Part shown: one piece after another, positions 11,194 to 20,560 of the stretch
Layout: every line of letters begins with the position of its first letter
Position numbering within the stretch: position 1 is the first letter of the stretch
Origin: Sacculina carcini
Taxonomy: Eukaryota; Arthropoda; Thecostraca; Sacculinidae
Length of the DNA stretch: 64,000 nt
Direction: 5' to 3'
Assembly: GCA_916048095.2 (NCBI GenBank)
Contig: OU696575.1
Coordinates: 4,683,501-4,747,500, forward strand
The notes under the pieces: generated by a model
What the model saw: the letters and a program-made list of their open reading frames with translations, nothing else
Told to the model about the DNA's origin: nothing
Database searches by the model: none
Program-made: the position numbers and the translations under genes

Positions 11194-12490
11194 TCACGAC
11201 CTATTCTCGCAGCAATAACGAGCGGGTGGACGTCGCACCCGTTCACTCCGTCTCAACTGCGTCGTCACTGCTTGAGTCTCACCAGATAGTGTTACTTCTG
11301 AGCAGCCTGACGGTACTGCTCCTGACAACTCATCAGTTCCAATGTCACCGTCCCGTGAAGGCAATGGTGTAGATGCACGCGCTGGCTGGGTTGCATCTCC
11401 AACCAGCATCGATGGTTCATCAGACTCACCGAGTGGCGATTGATGACCGCGTTGACGGATTTCTTTCACATGACGAGGCATTCCGTTGACATCAACGACA
11501 CAATCAGACACAGTATCGGTGATGACAACAGGCTGCGACACGTCAGTACATCTGGTTCCTTTCCTGCGAGTCCACAACAAATCAACAACTCTGAACTTGG
11601 ACCCGCCAAACACGTTGCCGGTTAAATCGCTGTCGCTTTGTCGTTTGCAACGAAGATCGCGCGTGCTCACAAGATCGCGGCATTTGTATTTGTAAACACC
11701 GGCAAAAGCAGCTGATGTCACCGCCTTATCATCGCGAGGAGTGATTTGTACAGGTGCACAGCCTCCGCTACGGTACATTGCCGGCGTGCACAAATCACTT
11801 TGACAGAACAATGGTTCCGCTCGATGATGCCGCTTCCATGTGGCGAATATGCCGCACGAAAACGAAGATGGACGTTCCATTTAGCACACAGAGCCTGCAT
11901 TGATCTCCCACGGAAGATAGTGTCATTGTCGGCCAGTATCTCACTTGGAGCGCCACGTTCATAAAAGACATCCTCAAGATGGTGCACGACAGTTGCAGCG
12001 TCAGCCCAACGCAACGCTCTCCAAATCGCAAAACGCCACGGACCACAGTCAATTATCGATAGATACGACGTATGTGAATGATGGGTGATAGCAATCGCCA
12101 GCCTGTACCACACCTGTTCGACATCCAGCCTGCCATGACGCCACCTAGCCGGAGCAGGATCAACATAGTTGCACACATCACAATGGGACACAACTTCCTG
12201 CACTTGTTTTCTGCTGATTCCACTCCCGCACTTGCGTCTTGCAAAAAACAGAGTCCGCCGAATGCCTGGGTGGCCTGCGCTCTCATGTGTATCCAAAATG
12301 GCAGCATTAATGTCGAGTAAATTACGACTTTGCATCGCAGCTGCGGCACATGTTGATCGCTGTTCTCGGAGCCACTTTTCAGGTACTCTAGTGAGTGTAT
12401 CGGCACGATTCTCACCAGATCTCACAACCAAAACATGCAGCGTCAATTTGTATTCGCCGACCAATTCAAGCACAAGGTCTATTCTTCGCC
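11194..12490 (-). pseudogene. Element F pol remnant: RNase H end, integrase, C-terminal tail
   Basis: The frame from 12490 reads the end of RNase H (ENRADTLTRVPEKWL), then an HHCC-like zinc region (HESAGHPGIRRT, CDVCNYVDPAP) and the integrase core with ITHHSHTSYLSIIDCGP, LADNDTIFRG and GIIERNH. The first catalytic Asp is replaced: LAIAITHH here against LAVDTTHY in element E. A frameshift near 11760 moves the C-terminal part to another frame, which ends with VDVNGMPRHVKEIRQRG, shared with E. The last part is Ser/Arg-rich. Not functional as it stands. Confidence 0.8.
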
Positions 12491-12499
12491 GGATTAGCT

Positions 12500-12908
12500 T
12501 GTAATATTAAAAAAATGTATGTACAAATATCAAAACGCAAACCAGCACGCAACACTATCACACACACCACGATGACTCTATCACACACCACAAGCACAGT
12601 CACACCGCACGATCACTATATCACACAGCTACCACGCAACGCTCTTACGCCCAGCTCAAACACAACAGCCGTCCTCTACGCATATGAAATTCGCTCCCCT
12701 ACACACACGCACGTAGACACACACACATTCACGCACACCTAGTCAACTCAACGAAGCGAGCGCGAACCACACATACAATCCACACTGTTAGCCATACTAA
12801 GTGCGACAAGAGCACACACGCATACACACGCGCATACACACACACACACACTCACACACTTACTCACGCTATCTCTCTCACAATACAAACGCAATACACA
12901 GCACAACA
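12500..12908 (-). repeat. 5' LTR of element F
   Basis: 409 bp, paired with 10621-11036. It ends in ...AATATTACA and is followed at once by pol sequence, with no room for a primer-binding site, which shows that the deletion removed it. Confidence 0.88.
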
Positions 12909-13659
12909 GTTTGGTAAGTTTTTCTTGGAAAAATAATAAAAAGTCAGACGCCGAAATTGAGCAGGGAGTTGATTTTGCAATACCGGTGAGAGATTTCAAG
13001 GTGGACCACTTGGACTGGGAGGACGTTGAGCGGGAAGTATGTTTTGATTTATAGAAAAAAATTTGGCGGCATTAAGAGCAGAAATGAAATAACTTCGGGC
13101 AGTGCAAGATTGAGACCACTTCAGGTCAGTTTTGAACCGGCGCCAGCGGCGCTCACGGGCCCAAGACTCAGCTCGCAGACGGCGTAAGTCAGGTGTTAGC
13201 CATGGTTGTCAGATAACAGAAGGTTTGACGACATATATGCGCAAAGAGAACAGTGTAGCATTGATGCTAGACAAACACTCATTGATAAAATGGGAAAGAG
13301 CCATCGGGGGAAGGAAATGGTAATGTATCGGAGAGAGAGAGAATGAGAGACGAGATGTCTGAAATGGGAAGAGTCAAAATTACGGAAGATTCGTGGGAAG
13401 TAAGTTTTAGAAGTGTTGAAGTTACGATGCACCTGAAAATCTATGGCAAATGAGATGAGGCTATTATCGGAAATAGTGGAGTCTGGCGGGTAGGTGAGCA
13501 GATTAGAGGAAATTAGATTAGCTGATGGGCAAATGAGAAGGTCGAGTCTATGGCCAGAAGAGTGTGTTGCACCCGAGTTAATGATAGAAAGTTCCCAAAA
13601 ATCAAGTAAGGAGATGAAATCATTGGCGTAGGGTTGAAGTGAGGGAGAGAACGTCAATC

Positions 13660-13740
13660 AACGTCAATCTCAGCGGCGTCCTGAAGTGGTGTGAGAAGTG
13701 GAACATGTTACTGAACACGTAGAAATCTAGAAGCCTGCAG
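13660..13740 (+). mobile_element. Short fragment of LINE family G
   Basis: Plus-strand translation LSGVLKWCEKWNMLLNT followed by a stop and KSRSLQVS. It matches the post-catalytic RT region of LINE G (SSVMKWCG, MLNTSKSKCLLVS). It sits directly at the 5' end of the split LINE. From 13741 to 14059 only AT-rich sequence follows. Confidence 0.6.
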
Positions 13741-14067
13741 GTTTCAATGTCACTTAACATTCAATATCCACATGGGGACATTTTCATAAATCACGCCCAA
13801 CTCACTTGGTGTGATGAACACAAAATTTCATCGTTGCATTTTTCCGGCCAACGTGTGTGCTTCTAATACTGTGAGGGGATGTTATCTCGCAGAACAATCT
13901 GAGCAATTTCAAGGCGAAAGCCAATTAAATGCTACAGGAAGAGCGAAATTTGCTGTTTATTGGTATTAACTTACTTCTTTATTTTTGTTTATTGTTATTA
14001 ATTTCCTATTAAATCATATTTATTTATATTTGCTCTCTATTTATTCATAGTTATTGTTAGTTGTTGG

Positions 14068-14324
14068 CAGAGCCGTTGCAAGGAATTATGGGGCCCCCCG
14101 AAGCATCACTTGGGGCGCCCATTATAAATATAGCACCAAATAATGAATATATTTATTAGACATAATCACATAATACAAGCTCAGGTGAAAACATTTGAGC
14201 AAAAAGGTACAGGCTATACATAACAAATATGATAAATTATAATATCAAACCTGAGGCAACGGGGCCCCTCAACATTCGGGGGCCCCCCGGCCGGGGGGTA
14301 TGGGGGGCGGTTGCTACGGCTCTG
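14068..14324. mobile_element. hAT-type MITE, 257 bp
   Basis: Ends are inverted: CAGAGCCGTTGCAA on the left and, in reverse complement, CAGAGCCGTAGCAA on the right. It is flanked by a perfect 8-bp duplication GTTGTTGG (14060-14067 and 14325-14332). An 8-bp duplication with CAGAG-like ends fits a hAT non-autonomous element. It has no coding capacity. The inner ends carry runs of G and C (GGGGCCCCCCG and the reverse), and the middle is AT-rich. Confidence 0.85.
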
Positions 14325-14332
14325 GTTGTTGG

Positions 14333-15149
14333 TATATATTGAGGAGCGTGTGTGGATTGATATTATGGAGTGTTGGCGTGAGGTACGCCGATCGATTGAT
14401 GTTTGTTATTCAATTATTTAATGAAATATTCATGTATTTTTGGTTATTGGTATTTAAGGTGTGTTAACAGAGTGATATTATGGAGTGTAATCGGATGGAT
14501 TCTTTACTATTTATTTTTGGCGAGGGTACATGCCACGGAGCGTTACAAGCACACGAGGCGAGTTATCTGAACCGACTGTTTATTGCAACATACGATATAT
14601 GAGTCATCCTGCGATTGTTCTGAGTGTGGAGTTTTGTAGTGTGTGCACTTCTGTCTTGACGTTTCTGCGTGTACTTGTGTTTGTGATGTCGTCTGCATAT
14701 GATGATATTTTAATGGAAGGAGTGCTGGGACTGGCATGTCGTGTAAGTACAAATTGAATAATATCATGCAGGAATTTTGACCTTGGTATAACAAGGTCAT
14801 GGACAATTCAGATTACTACTGCATTGGAGACTAACTATGAGTTGATAATGTAAAATTACCATTGAAGAAACGTGTCCCTCCTGCAAGCTGCAGCATACCA
14901 AAACCATGGCGTCCAAAGGAGAACGCCGCACAGGTGAATACTTTTTTGAGTAAATGAAATGTTTAGTAGAATCATATGGTAAATATTATAAGGGGTAAAT
15001 AATGAGGTAATATTTTGTGAAAAATGAACGATTTACAGTAAAAAAAGGTTGATTAGCATTGATACGGCGTACCAAGCCAAATATCGGAAATCTGCAAATA
15101 GCGAATTTTTCCCCGGTCTCTTCGAGTCCGCTATTTGGAGCGCAGACTG
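14333..15149. other. AT-rich stretch, nothing recognised
   Basis: AT-rich sequence with GTGTTTATT-type simple motifs. The ORFs at 14530-14757 and its antisense are short, without a recognisable domain, and I do not call them genes. Confidence 0.5.
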
Positions 15150-15840
15150 TATTTTGTGTGTTAGATTGTGACGTGGAACCCTATCAAAAGCTTTACTGAT
15201 GCCAAGTATTAAGAGTAGTGTTCGTTGTGGTGGTTTTGTTGTGTTTATGTTATCTGTCATGGTCTGTGTAAGATTTGTGAGCAGTGTGGTTGTGTGTAAG
15301 ATTTGTGAGCAGTGTGGTTGTGTGTAAGATTTGTGAGCAGAGTGTAGTGATCTGAAGTCGTGTTGTGATTGTGAGAAAAAGATTTTGGGTGTGATGAGCT
15401 TGACTATAAGGCGCTCTACAATTTTTGATGGTGTGCAAAGCAGTGTGATTGGAAGATGTGAAGATAGCGATGTGAGTGTCTATTAAGTATGTAAAGGTTT
15501 TCTGTGTATTGCAGTATGTCTGCGCCTCTGCTAGTGTGGATTGTGGATGTATCAGGCAGGGTCTTTGGTGTTGAAGTCCCAGCCCAGTATGATGTTTGGG
15601 TATTTGTGATGTGTATTTCTGGTGTGTAGTTACGAGGTACAGTTGGTAGTGTTTGTGGTGGAGTGTAAGCGTATATTATTGAAGTGTGAGAATGTGTACC
15701 TGTGCGTATTTGGATGGATTAAATTTCAGTTGTGTAATCGTGCGATGACAGAACTGATTGTGTCTGTGTGCTGTTGTTTGTGTAGTTTATGGACTTGTGT
15801 ACTATAGGGTTAGGTTATAGTACGATGAGTCCACCGCCTC
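15150..15840 (-). mobile_element. LINE remnant (endonuclease and RT)
   Basis: Minus-strand debris. The segment near 15600-15550 reads NIILGWDFNTKDPA, an endonuclease GDFN-like motif with an inserted residue. The segment near 15260-15160 reads TLLLILGISKAFDRVPRHNL, the RT motif with catalytic-region spacing. Both are too close together for an intact LINE, so a deletion lies between. A 28-bp unit occurs about three times at 15264-15343 in the RT part. The 3' half of RT is missing. Confidence 0.65.
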
Positions 15841-16005
15841 GACCGCTAGTGCGGTCAAGTGGGTGTTCTTTGGTGCTGCTGTAGTATGGTTTCATTTATT
15901 ATGACAATGTGTATTAAGTGTCGTGAGAGGAAGTGTGTTCGTGTTGATACCGTCAATGTTTAGTTGGAGATTGTTGATGTTGTGTGTGCGGTGTACGTTG
16001 ATATT

Positions 16006-16008
<3 letters not shown>

Positions 16009-16036
<28 letters not shown>

Positions 16037-16245
16037 GGGTTTTTGACGTGGTGTGTTGTTGATGGTATTGGCGGTGGTGGTGGCGAACGTATTGATCAGT
16101 GTGAGGATGAAGAGTCAACTGATGGTGATGTTAATGATTGTGAGGAGGAGGATGAAGATGTTGATGATGGTGAGACTGAACGAGCCGGATATGGAAATGA
16201 TGCTGGTGAGAATGTTTTTGATGTCGGTGATTCTGATGACCGCGC
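16009..16245. repeat. (TG)n microsatellite and adjoining low-complexity sequence
   Basis: A (TG)n run at 16009-16035, then GATGATGGTGAG-type triplet-rich sequence. The latter encodes an acidic Asp/Glu run in one frame, which is low complexity and not convincing as a gene. Confidence 0.7.
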
Positions 16246-16385
16246 AGACACGCTATTAGGAAACTAATATATATTTATGTTTGTCAGGTTTTTGAGCGCA
16301 TATAATCAAATAAACCAATATAATAGTTCACACTTTAATCACTACACTTGTCACGACTGCGAATATTCATAGCTGGTCAAATATT
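16246..16385 (+). repeat. Inverted-repeat arm (left)
   Basis: About 140 bp starting AGACACGCTATTAGGAAACT and ending GCTGGTCAAATAT. It matches 18388-18526 in inverted orientation at an estimated 85 percent identity. No coding sequence. The pair may be two copies of one repeat or the arms of a larger element. Confidence 0.75.
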
Positions 16386-16418
16386 GATCACGGGTCCATT
16401 ACTGCATATATTGATCTC

Positions 16419-16574
16419 TAGGGCTGTCAAAAGTCAATAAAGTTGCTATTTCACCTAAAGATAAGTTAACATTTAGGTTAATTTTTCTCGAAAATTAAGT
16501 TAACATTTAGGTTAATTTTTCTCGAAAATTAAGTTATTTTTTCTCATTATAAAATTACTTTTTTGATAGCCCTA
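16419..16574. mobile_element. hAT-like MITE, 156 bp, with internal duplication
   Basis: Ends TAGGGCTGTCAAAA and, in reverse complement, TAGGGCTATCAAAA. It is flanked by TTGATCTC and TTGATCAC, an 8-bp duplication with 7 of 8 bases equal. Inside, a 34-bp unit starting AAGTTAACATTTAGG is repeated exactly in tandem at 16463-16496 and 16497-16530. Non-coding. Confidence 0.75.
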
Positions 16575-16875
16575 TTGATCACTGATCACAGTCAATTGCC
16601 TATATGTGGAAATGTATTTGGACCCGTCTTTTCTTCTTTCAGTTTGACATTTTGATGGTGTGAATTTTGCTTTCTTCATTGAGACATGGAAACGTATCGT
16701 ATGTATCGTTTGAATTTCGTGTTTTACATAGCACATACTGTTTCCACACATTCACTACATAAATTCTGCCCAATGTATGATAACAGATTAACGGCGATAG
16801 TGTTGCCTTTCCACATTTGGACAGACTACTTGTTGCCAATAGAATCTCAGCGAAAAATATACCATTTGCAATTTG

Positions 16876-17005
16876 ATTTGAGAACAGTGAGAACAGAATT
16901 GAGAAAAGTGAAAATATATTTGATAAAATCGAAAATATATTTGAGAAAAGTGAAAATAGACTTGAGAAAAGTGAAATTAGATTTGAGAAAAGTGAAAATA
17001 GATTT
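16876..17005 (+). repeat. 21-bp minisatellite
   Basis: About five to six copies of a unit near TTGAGAAAAGTGAAAATAGA. Because the unit is 21 bp, one frame (part of an ORF at 16686-17075) reads RKVKIDL-like heptads. I see no promoter, homology or codon signal to make that ORF a gene. Confidence 0.8.
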
Positions 17006-17924
17006 GATCCATATTATTTCAGAAATTATGGGTATTCATTCGGAATGTTTAGAAGTGTTGAATAAAATTACATGATATAGTAATTATTTCAGCTATAAGC
17101 GCACTATAGTGCTATCCAGTGCATTTATATATGTATAGCGAATTCTTTAATTATATTAAATTCAAATTACCATACAGATATATGTACTAATTACCATGTA
17201 CTATACAATTATGTACTATGATATGCACTACAATTACAATGAATATATGTACCGTACATGTGTCTACTTTATGAGGAACTTTATCAGGCAGTATATCAGT
17301 GTCAGCGACTTTGCATAGATACACTGTTCTCGGAGAGCACTCGCAAGCAAAGCGTGCAAACACGTGCACACACGTGCAAAAAGCATGAATTCTTAAGTAG
17401 CAAAACCAACAATAAATTTGATTCAATAGAGAGCAAATCTTAACATAATTGAACACCAAACAAAAATCGATATTAGTATTAATAATAATAATTCTATTAA
17501 TAATACTTAAAATATTTATATCTATTAAATCAAAATCATTGTTGGTTTTGTTACTCATACCAACCATACAAACCATACTTTTTGTAATTGTTTGAGGTTC
17601 TTTGATCGAATTATATTTATTGTTTGTCGTACTTACTTATTGAATCATATTAATCTTTAGTGTTGCTTGTTGTTATATATTAAATCCTATTTTATTTAAC
17701 GGTTTATTGGTATTTGTTCTTTACATTTATTTATATTCATTCTTATTTATTCATAGTTATTGTTGTTTGTCGTTATATATTGAATCATGTATTATTTTAA
17801 TGTTGATTGATATTTATTGATGATTGCCGGTGCAGTGAGATTCAGCAGCATTATCGGGTGGATTTTTTTATATTTGTATTTATTTACTTTTCGAGCTCTC
17901 TCTACAATTATCTACTTTTGAATT
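17006..17924. other. AT-rich sequence with tail-like repeats
   Basis: AT-rich. The part from about 17590 to 17830 contains phrases such as TATTGAATCAT, TTATTCATAGTTATTGTT and TTGTCGTTATATATTG. They resemble, in reverse complement, the 30-bp repeats at 20741-20960, and also the stretch at 13970-14060. No gene seen. Confidence 0.5.
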
Positions 17925-18025
17925 ATCTTTCTCTCAAAGTCCTTTGGGCGCTTCCGGTACATGGATCCACCGCAGTGTGGTAATTGTGCTTGCACTCTTC
18001 CCGTGCTACCGGATTTGTCTGTAAT
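17925..18025 (-). repeat. Dispersed repeat R, inverted copy
   Basis: In reverse complement it reads GGCAAATC-like, GGGAAGAGTGCAAGCAC, ATTACCAC, then CATGTACCGGAAGCGCCC and a GAGAGAAAG run. The same order is found at 18185-18345 (plus), 20405-20560 (plus) and 48125-48340 (minus). Together with the plus copy it brackets the (AAT)n tract. Confidence 0.7.
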
Positions 18026-18130
18026 TAATAATATTAATAATAACAGTAATAATAATAATAATAATAATAATAATAGTAATAGTAATAATAATAGTAATAA
18101 TAATAGCAATAGTAATAATAATAATAATAA

Positions 18131-18166
<36 letters not shown>

Positions 18167-18172
18167 TAGGAA
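18024..18172. repeat. (AAT)n microsatellite
   Basis: About 150 bp of AAT/AGT/AAG triplets. All six frames are open across it, giving poly-Asn, poly-Leu and poly-Ile ORFs that are artefacts. Confidence 0.95.
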
Positions 18173-18184
18173 TAAGAGCAAAAA

Positions 18185-18345
18185 TATAGGTAAATCTAGT
18201 TACATAGGAAGGGTACAAGCACTATCACCACTTTGCGTTGGCCCCATGTACCGGAAGAGCTAAAAAAATGTAATGAGTAAGAGAGTTCGAGAGTTTAAAG
18301 TTTTAGTCATGAAGATTAAGGCTAATGAAGAAGGAAGCAAAAAAT
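18185..18345 (+). repeat. Dispersed repeat R, direct copy
   Basis: Contains GGGTACAAGCACTATCACCA, CCCCATGTACCGGAAGAGC, AAGAGAGTTCGAGAG and TGAAGAAGGAAGCAAAA. The last block is also present, reversed, at 48150-48175. This is about 150 to 200 bp of family consensus without coding capacity. Confidence 0.7.
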
Positions 18346-18387
18346 AAATGATGTATCAAACAAAATTATATATATTCTCATTCAGAT

Positions 18388-18526
18388 ATATTTGACCAGC
18401 TATGAATATTCGCAGCCGAGACAGATGTAGAGATTATAATCTAAACTATTATATAGGTTTATTTGATTATATGCGCTCAATAACCTGACAAATATAAATA
18501 TAGATTAGTTTCTTGATACCGTGTCT
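18388..18526 (-). repeat. Inverted-repeat arm (right)
   Basis: Reverse complement of the 16246-16385 arm. It ends ACCGTGTCT. The two outer flanks show no target duplication that I can see. Confidence 0.75.
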
Positions 18527-18734
18527 AATGAAGTCCAGTGAGATTTATGGTCGGATCAACATGGTTTACAATTATATTGATGTAACAATTTCAAGCATTC
18601 TCTATTTCAAGTTACATAAAATATTTGAGTCAAGACATTTTTGTACCTAGCATCTATCGATATAGTATGTCAAAAGACAGCCTACAGAATGTACCTTGTC
18701 AGCATAATAAATAACAATATACAGGAAGTAAAAC

Positions 18735-18959
18735 CTTGGGGTAGAATAACTGAAAACTCGAGCAAAATATCACGATTAATTTGACACACCTCATTTGTCG
18801 GTAGCGGGTTGCCCTGGCCAAATATTGGTTGCGCTATTTCCATGCCGGCACCTTGCAATACAATGTCCTGCACACTCGCTTCAGGTCCCGCCTGATTAAT
18901 ACTCAGCGTGAAGGCAAGTTGGCGACTATAGCTGGCCCTCTGGTCGCCCAAATATCGAT
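18735..18959 (-). CDS. LAMC1: Laminin gamma exon: LamB domain core
   Basis: The most 3' laminin exon found. It encodes DRYLGDQRASYSRQLAFTL, then VQDIVLQGAGMEIAQP and GQGNPLP. These match the LamB core (YLG..SYG..L.F, D.VL.GAG, QGN). The acceptor is ACTAACAG; the donor is CCCCAAG followed by gtttta, a weaker consensus. The rest of LamB and the following LE repeats should come next on this strand, but nothing like them was found in 1-18734. The next intron therefore exceeds 18.7 kb, or the locus is broken. Confidence 0.85.
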
Positions 18960-19194
18960 CTGTTAGTAGCAAATAGTGGAAGGTCAAAAGCTACGACAGT
19001 AAAAGCTATCGCTTGAAGGTCAAGCTGCATGGGGATTACAGTTAAGCGCTTCATACATCAGTTCACAATTCAAATCGTTCGCTCTCTTCACATTCTACCT
19101 TCTTCGTTGATTTCGACAACACTAATACAAATATTAAGCATGGATGATGAAATATTTCGATTTAAATGTGTTACACGATAATACCAGAGCATAC

Positions 19195-19344
19195 CAGGCA
19201 GAATGAAGTACACAGGCTCATTGTCGATCGACTCGGTCGATATGCTATGACTGGTCGAGTTATATAACAACGGATGTCCGGCGGCATAGTATTTCCCCGC
19301 ACTCCAGCCCTCGTTGCCACGCAAAAACTCAGTGGTTATGACCA
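19195..19344 (-). CDS. LAMC1: Laminin gamma exon: start of LamB (laminin IV-A) domain
   Basis: A 150-bp exon encoding VITTEFLRGNEGWSAG, an N-S-T sequon and PVYFILPG. It aligns with the start of the gamma LamB domain, where an acidic residue is followed by GW and, later, the YF-I-A/L-P block. The acceptor is TGATCAG before TGGTC; the donor is CTGCCTG followed by gtatgc. One base is taken from, and one left to, the neighbouring exons. LamB is a globular domain inserted in the short arm. Confidence 0.85.
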
Positions 19345-20404
19345 CTGATCACAAAACAAGAATCGTATCGTATTGATCATGAAACAGCGATCATAAAAAC
19401 TCAAAACTTAATGGTACAGGGCCTATAAAATGGTGAAAATAAAAGTCATCAGTGATAATACAGTGATAATAGAACAGTGAATATGAAAAACATATTTTGA
19501 AATAGTGATTGCATAACAAAGCTGATAAAAGTGATCACAAAACAGCGATTATGATTTACAAAAATTAAAGCTACAACGTTGCGTACATTACAGTGACCAA
19601 GAACAAATTTGTGGTCTGAGATTTTAGATGTGATCATGCATAAATTCGATGTGATGATTAAAAACTCACATTATTTTTGCTGAATCAGATCAAATTTCTA
19701 AAATATGGAGATTAGACCTTCACAAAAAAATTGAATTTGCATACACCCATGTATGGTTTCCCATGCTTTTTGACCTGAAAAAGCCGAAAATTGAAAACAC
19801 TTTTTGTCTAAAATATATCTATACCCTGCCGCTTTGGACATGAACTTATTGCGCCTGTTATAGTAGGGCAGTACTCAATTTTGCCTTGCGCCGCGCAGTT
19901 GTGCATAAAATGTGTATGCCTGTGTCGGCTTACGCGAAAGCGTGCGTGTGTGTGTCCGTATGTCAGTATCATCTTGCTCGAACCCTAAGATTAGAGGGGA
20001 ATAATTGTACTTTCTCAACACTCGCATGGCGTCGTTCACTTCACTGACATGATCTTGCCGGGAAGGGTGCTGACCAAATAGGCATGACCGAAGACAGTGA
20101 CTGCACGCACATGTATGCATGTACGTGTGTGTGTGTGTGTTTATGTGTGTAAATTTGTACCCGAACGAAATTGCGTCAGTAATGTGCAAATTAGTGTTAC
20201 CAAAAATAGCATCTCCGCTAGAGGTCCATCGCGAAAAAATGTAAAATTTATACATTTGGCTATATTGAAGTGCATCAAATCTCTACTGCGTGCATCGTTG
20301 CATTGTTTTGTGTTTAATATGAGTTAATGTTTTCCAGCTTACGATGTCCATTATGTTATGTATTTAATATGCCTTGTTATGTTATTTGTTGTACAATTTT
20401 ATTA
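19345..20404. other. Laminin intron, left part
   Basis: Intronic AT-rich sequence with short (TG)n runs near 20120. Short ORFs have no recognisable domain. Nothing else supported. Confidence 0.6.
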
Positions 20405-20560
20405 TTATTATTAATTACAGGCAAATCCAGTAGCATGGGAAGAGTGCAAGCACTATTACCACCCTAAGGTGGCCCCATGTACAGGAAGCGCCCAAAAGAT
20501 TCAGAGAGAAAGAGAGTTCGAAAAGAAAAAAGTCTAGAAAGAAATTTGGAAAGAAAATAA
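20405..20560 (+). repeat. Dispersed repeat R, third copy
   Basis: Reads GGGAAGAGTGCAAGCACTAT, then TACCACCCTAAGGTGGCCCC, ATGTACAGGAAGCGCCCAAA and a GAGAGAAAGAGAGTTCG run. This is the cleanest copy of the family. A short hairpin CCACC/GGTGG lies in the middle. Confidence 0.7.

Larger units (their letters stand above)
10621..12908 (-). mobile_element. Element F: internally deleted LTR retrotransposon
   Basis: Two LTRs (10621-11036 and 12500-12908) enclose only the 3' part of pol. The flanking 5-bp sequences CTTTG (10616-10620) and GTTTG (12909-12913) differ at one base and fit a target duplication. gag, protease and RT are missing: the 5' LTR joins pol directly at a sequence reading KLIRRRI, matching VRRRI in element E. 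Its pol is of the E type. It is a non-autonomous deletion derivative inserted into the LINE. Confidence 0.88.
9167..13658 (-). mobile_element. L2/CR1-like LINE, split by LTR element F
   Basis: A minus-strand non-LTR retrotransposon in two parts. The 5' part (13658-12914) encodes the C-terminal endonuclease (GHRLDLLIC, ISDNSLISF) and the linker to RT. The 3' part (10615-9167) continues with the linker, RT (ISLDLSSAFDLVDHSI, catalytic IYADDIKIYF, WASSRKLLLNPDKTEYI) and the C-terminal tail. The reading frame resumes across the F insertion if one copy of the 5-bp duplication is removed. Several stops and frameshifts break it. It is 5' truncated inside the endonuclease, and abuts the element B LTR at its 3' side. 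It resembles the LINE at 41741-45045. Confidence 0.8.

Noticed and set aside
16043-16267. Acidic ORF with Asp/Glu runs
   Set aside because: Low-complexity triplet sequence beside a (TG)n; no start context, homologue or domain.
17912-18263. Poly-Leu, poly-Ile and poly-Asn ORFs
   Set aside because: Frames of the (AAT)n tract.
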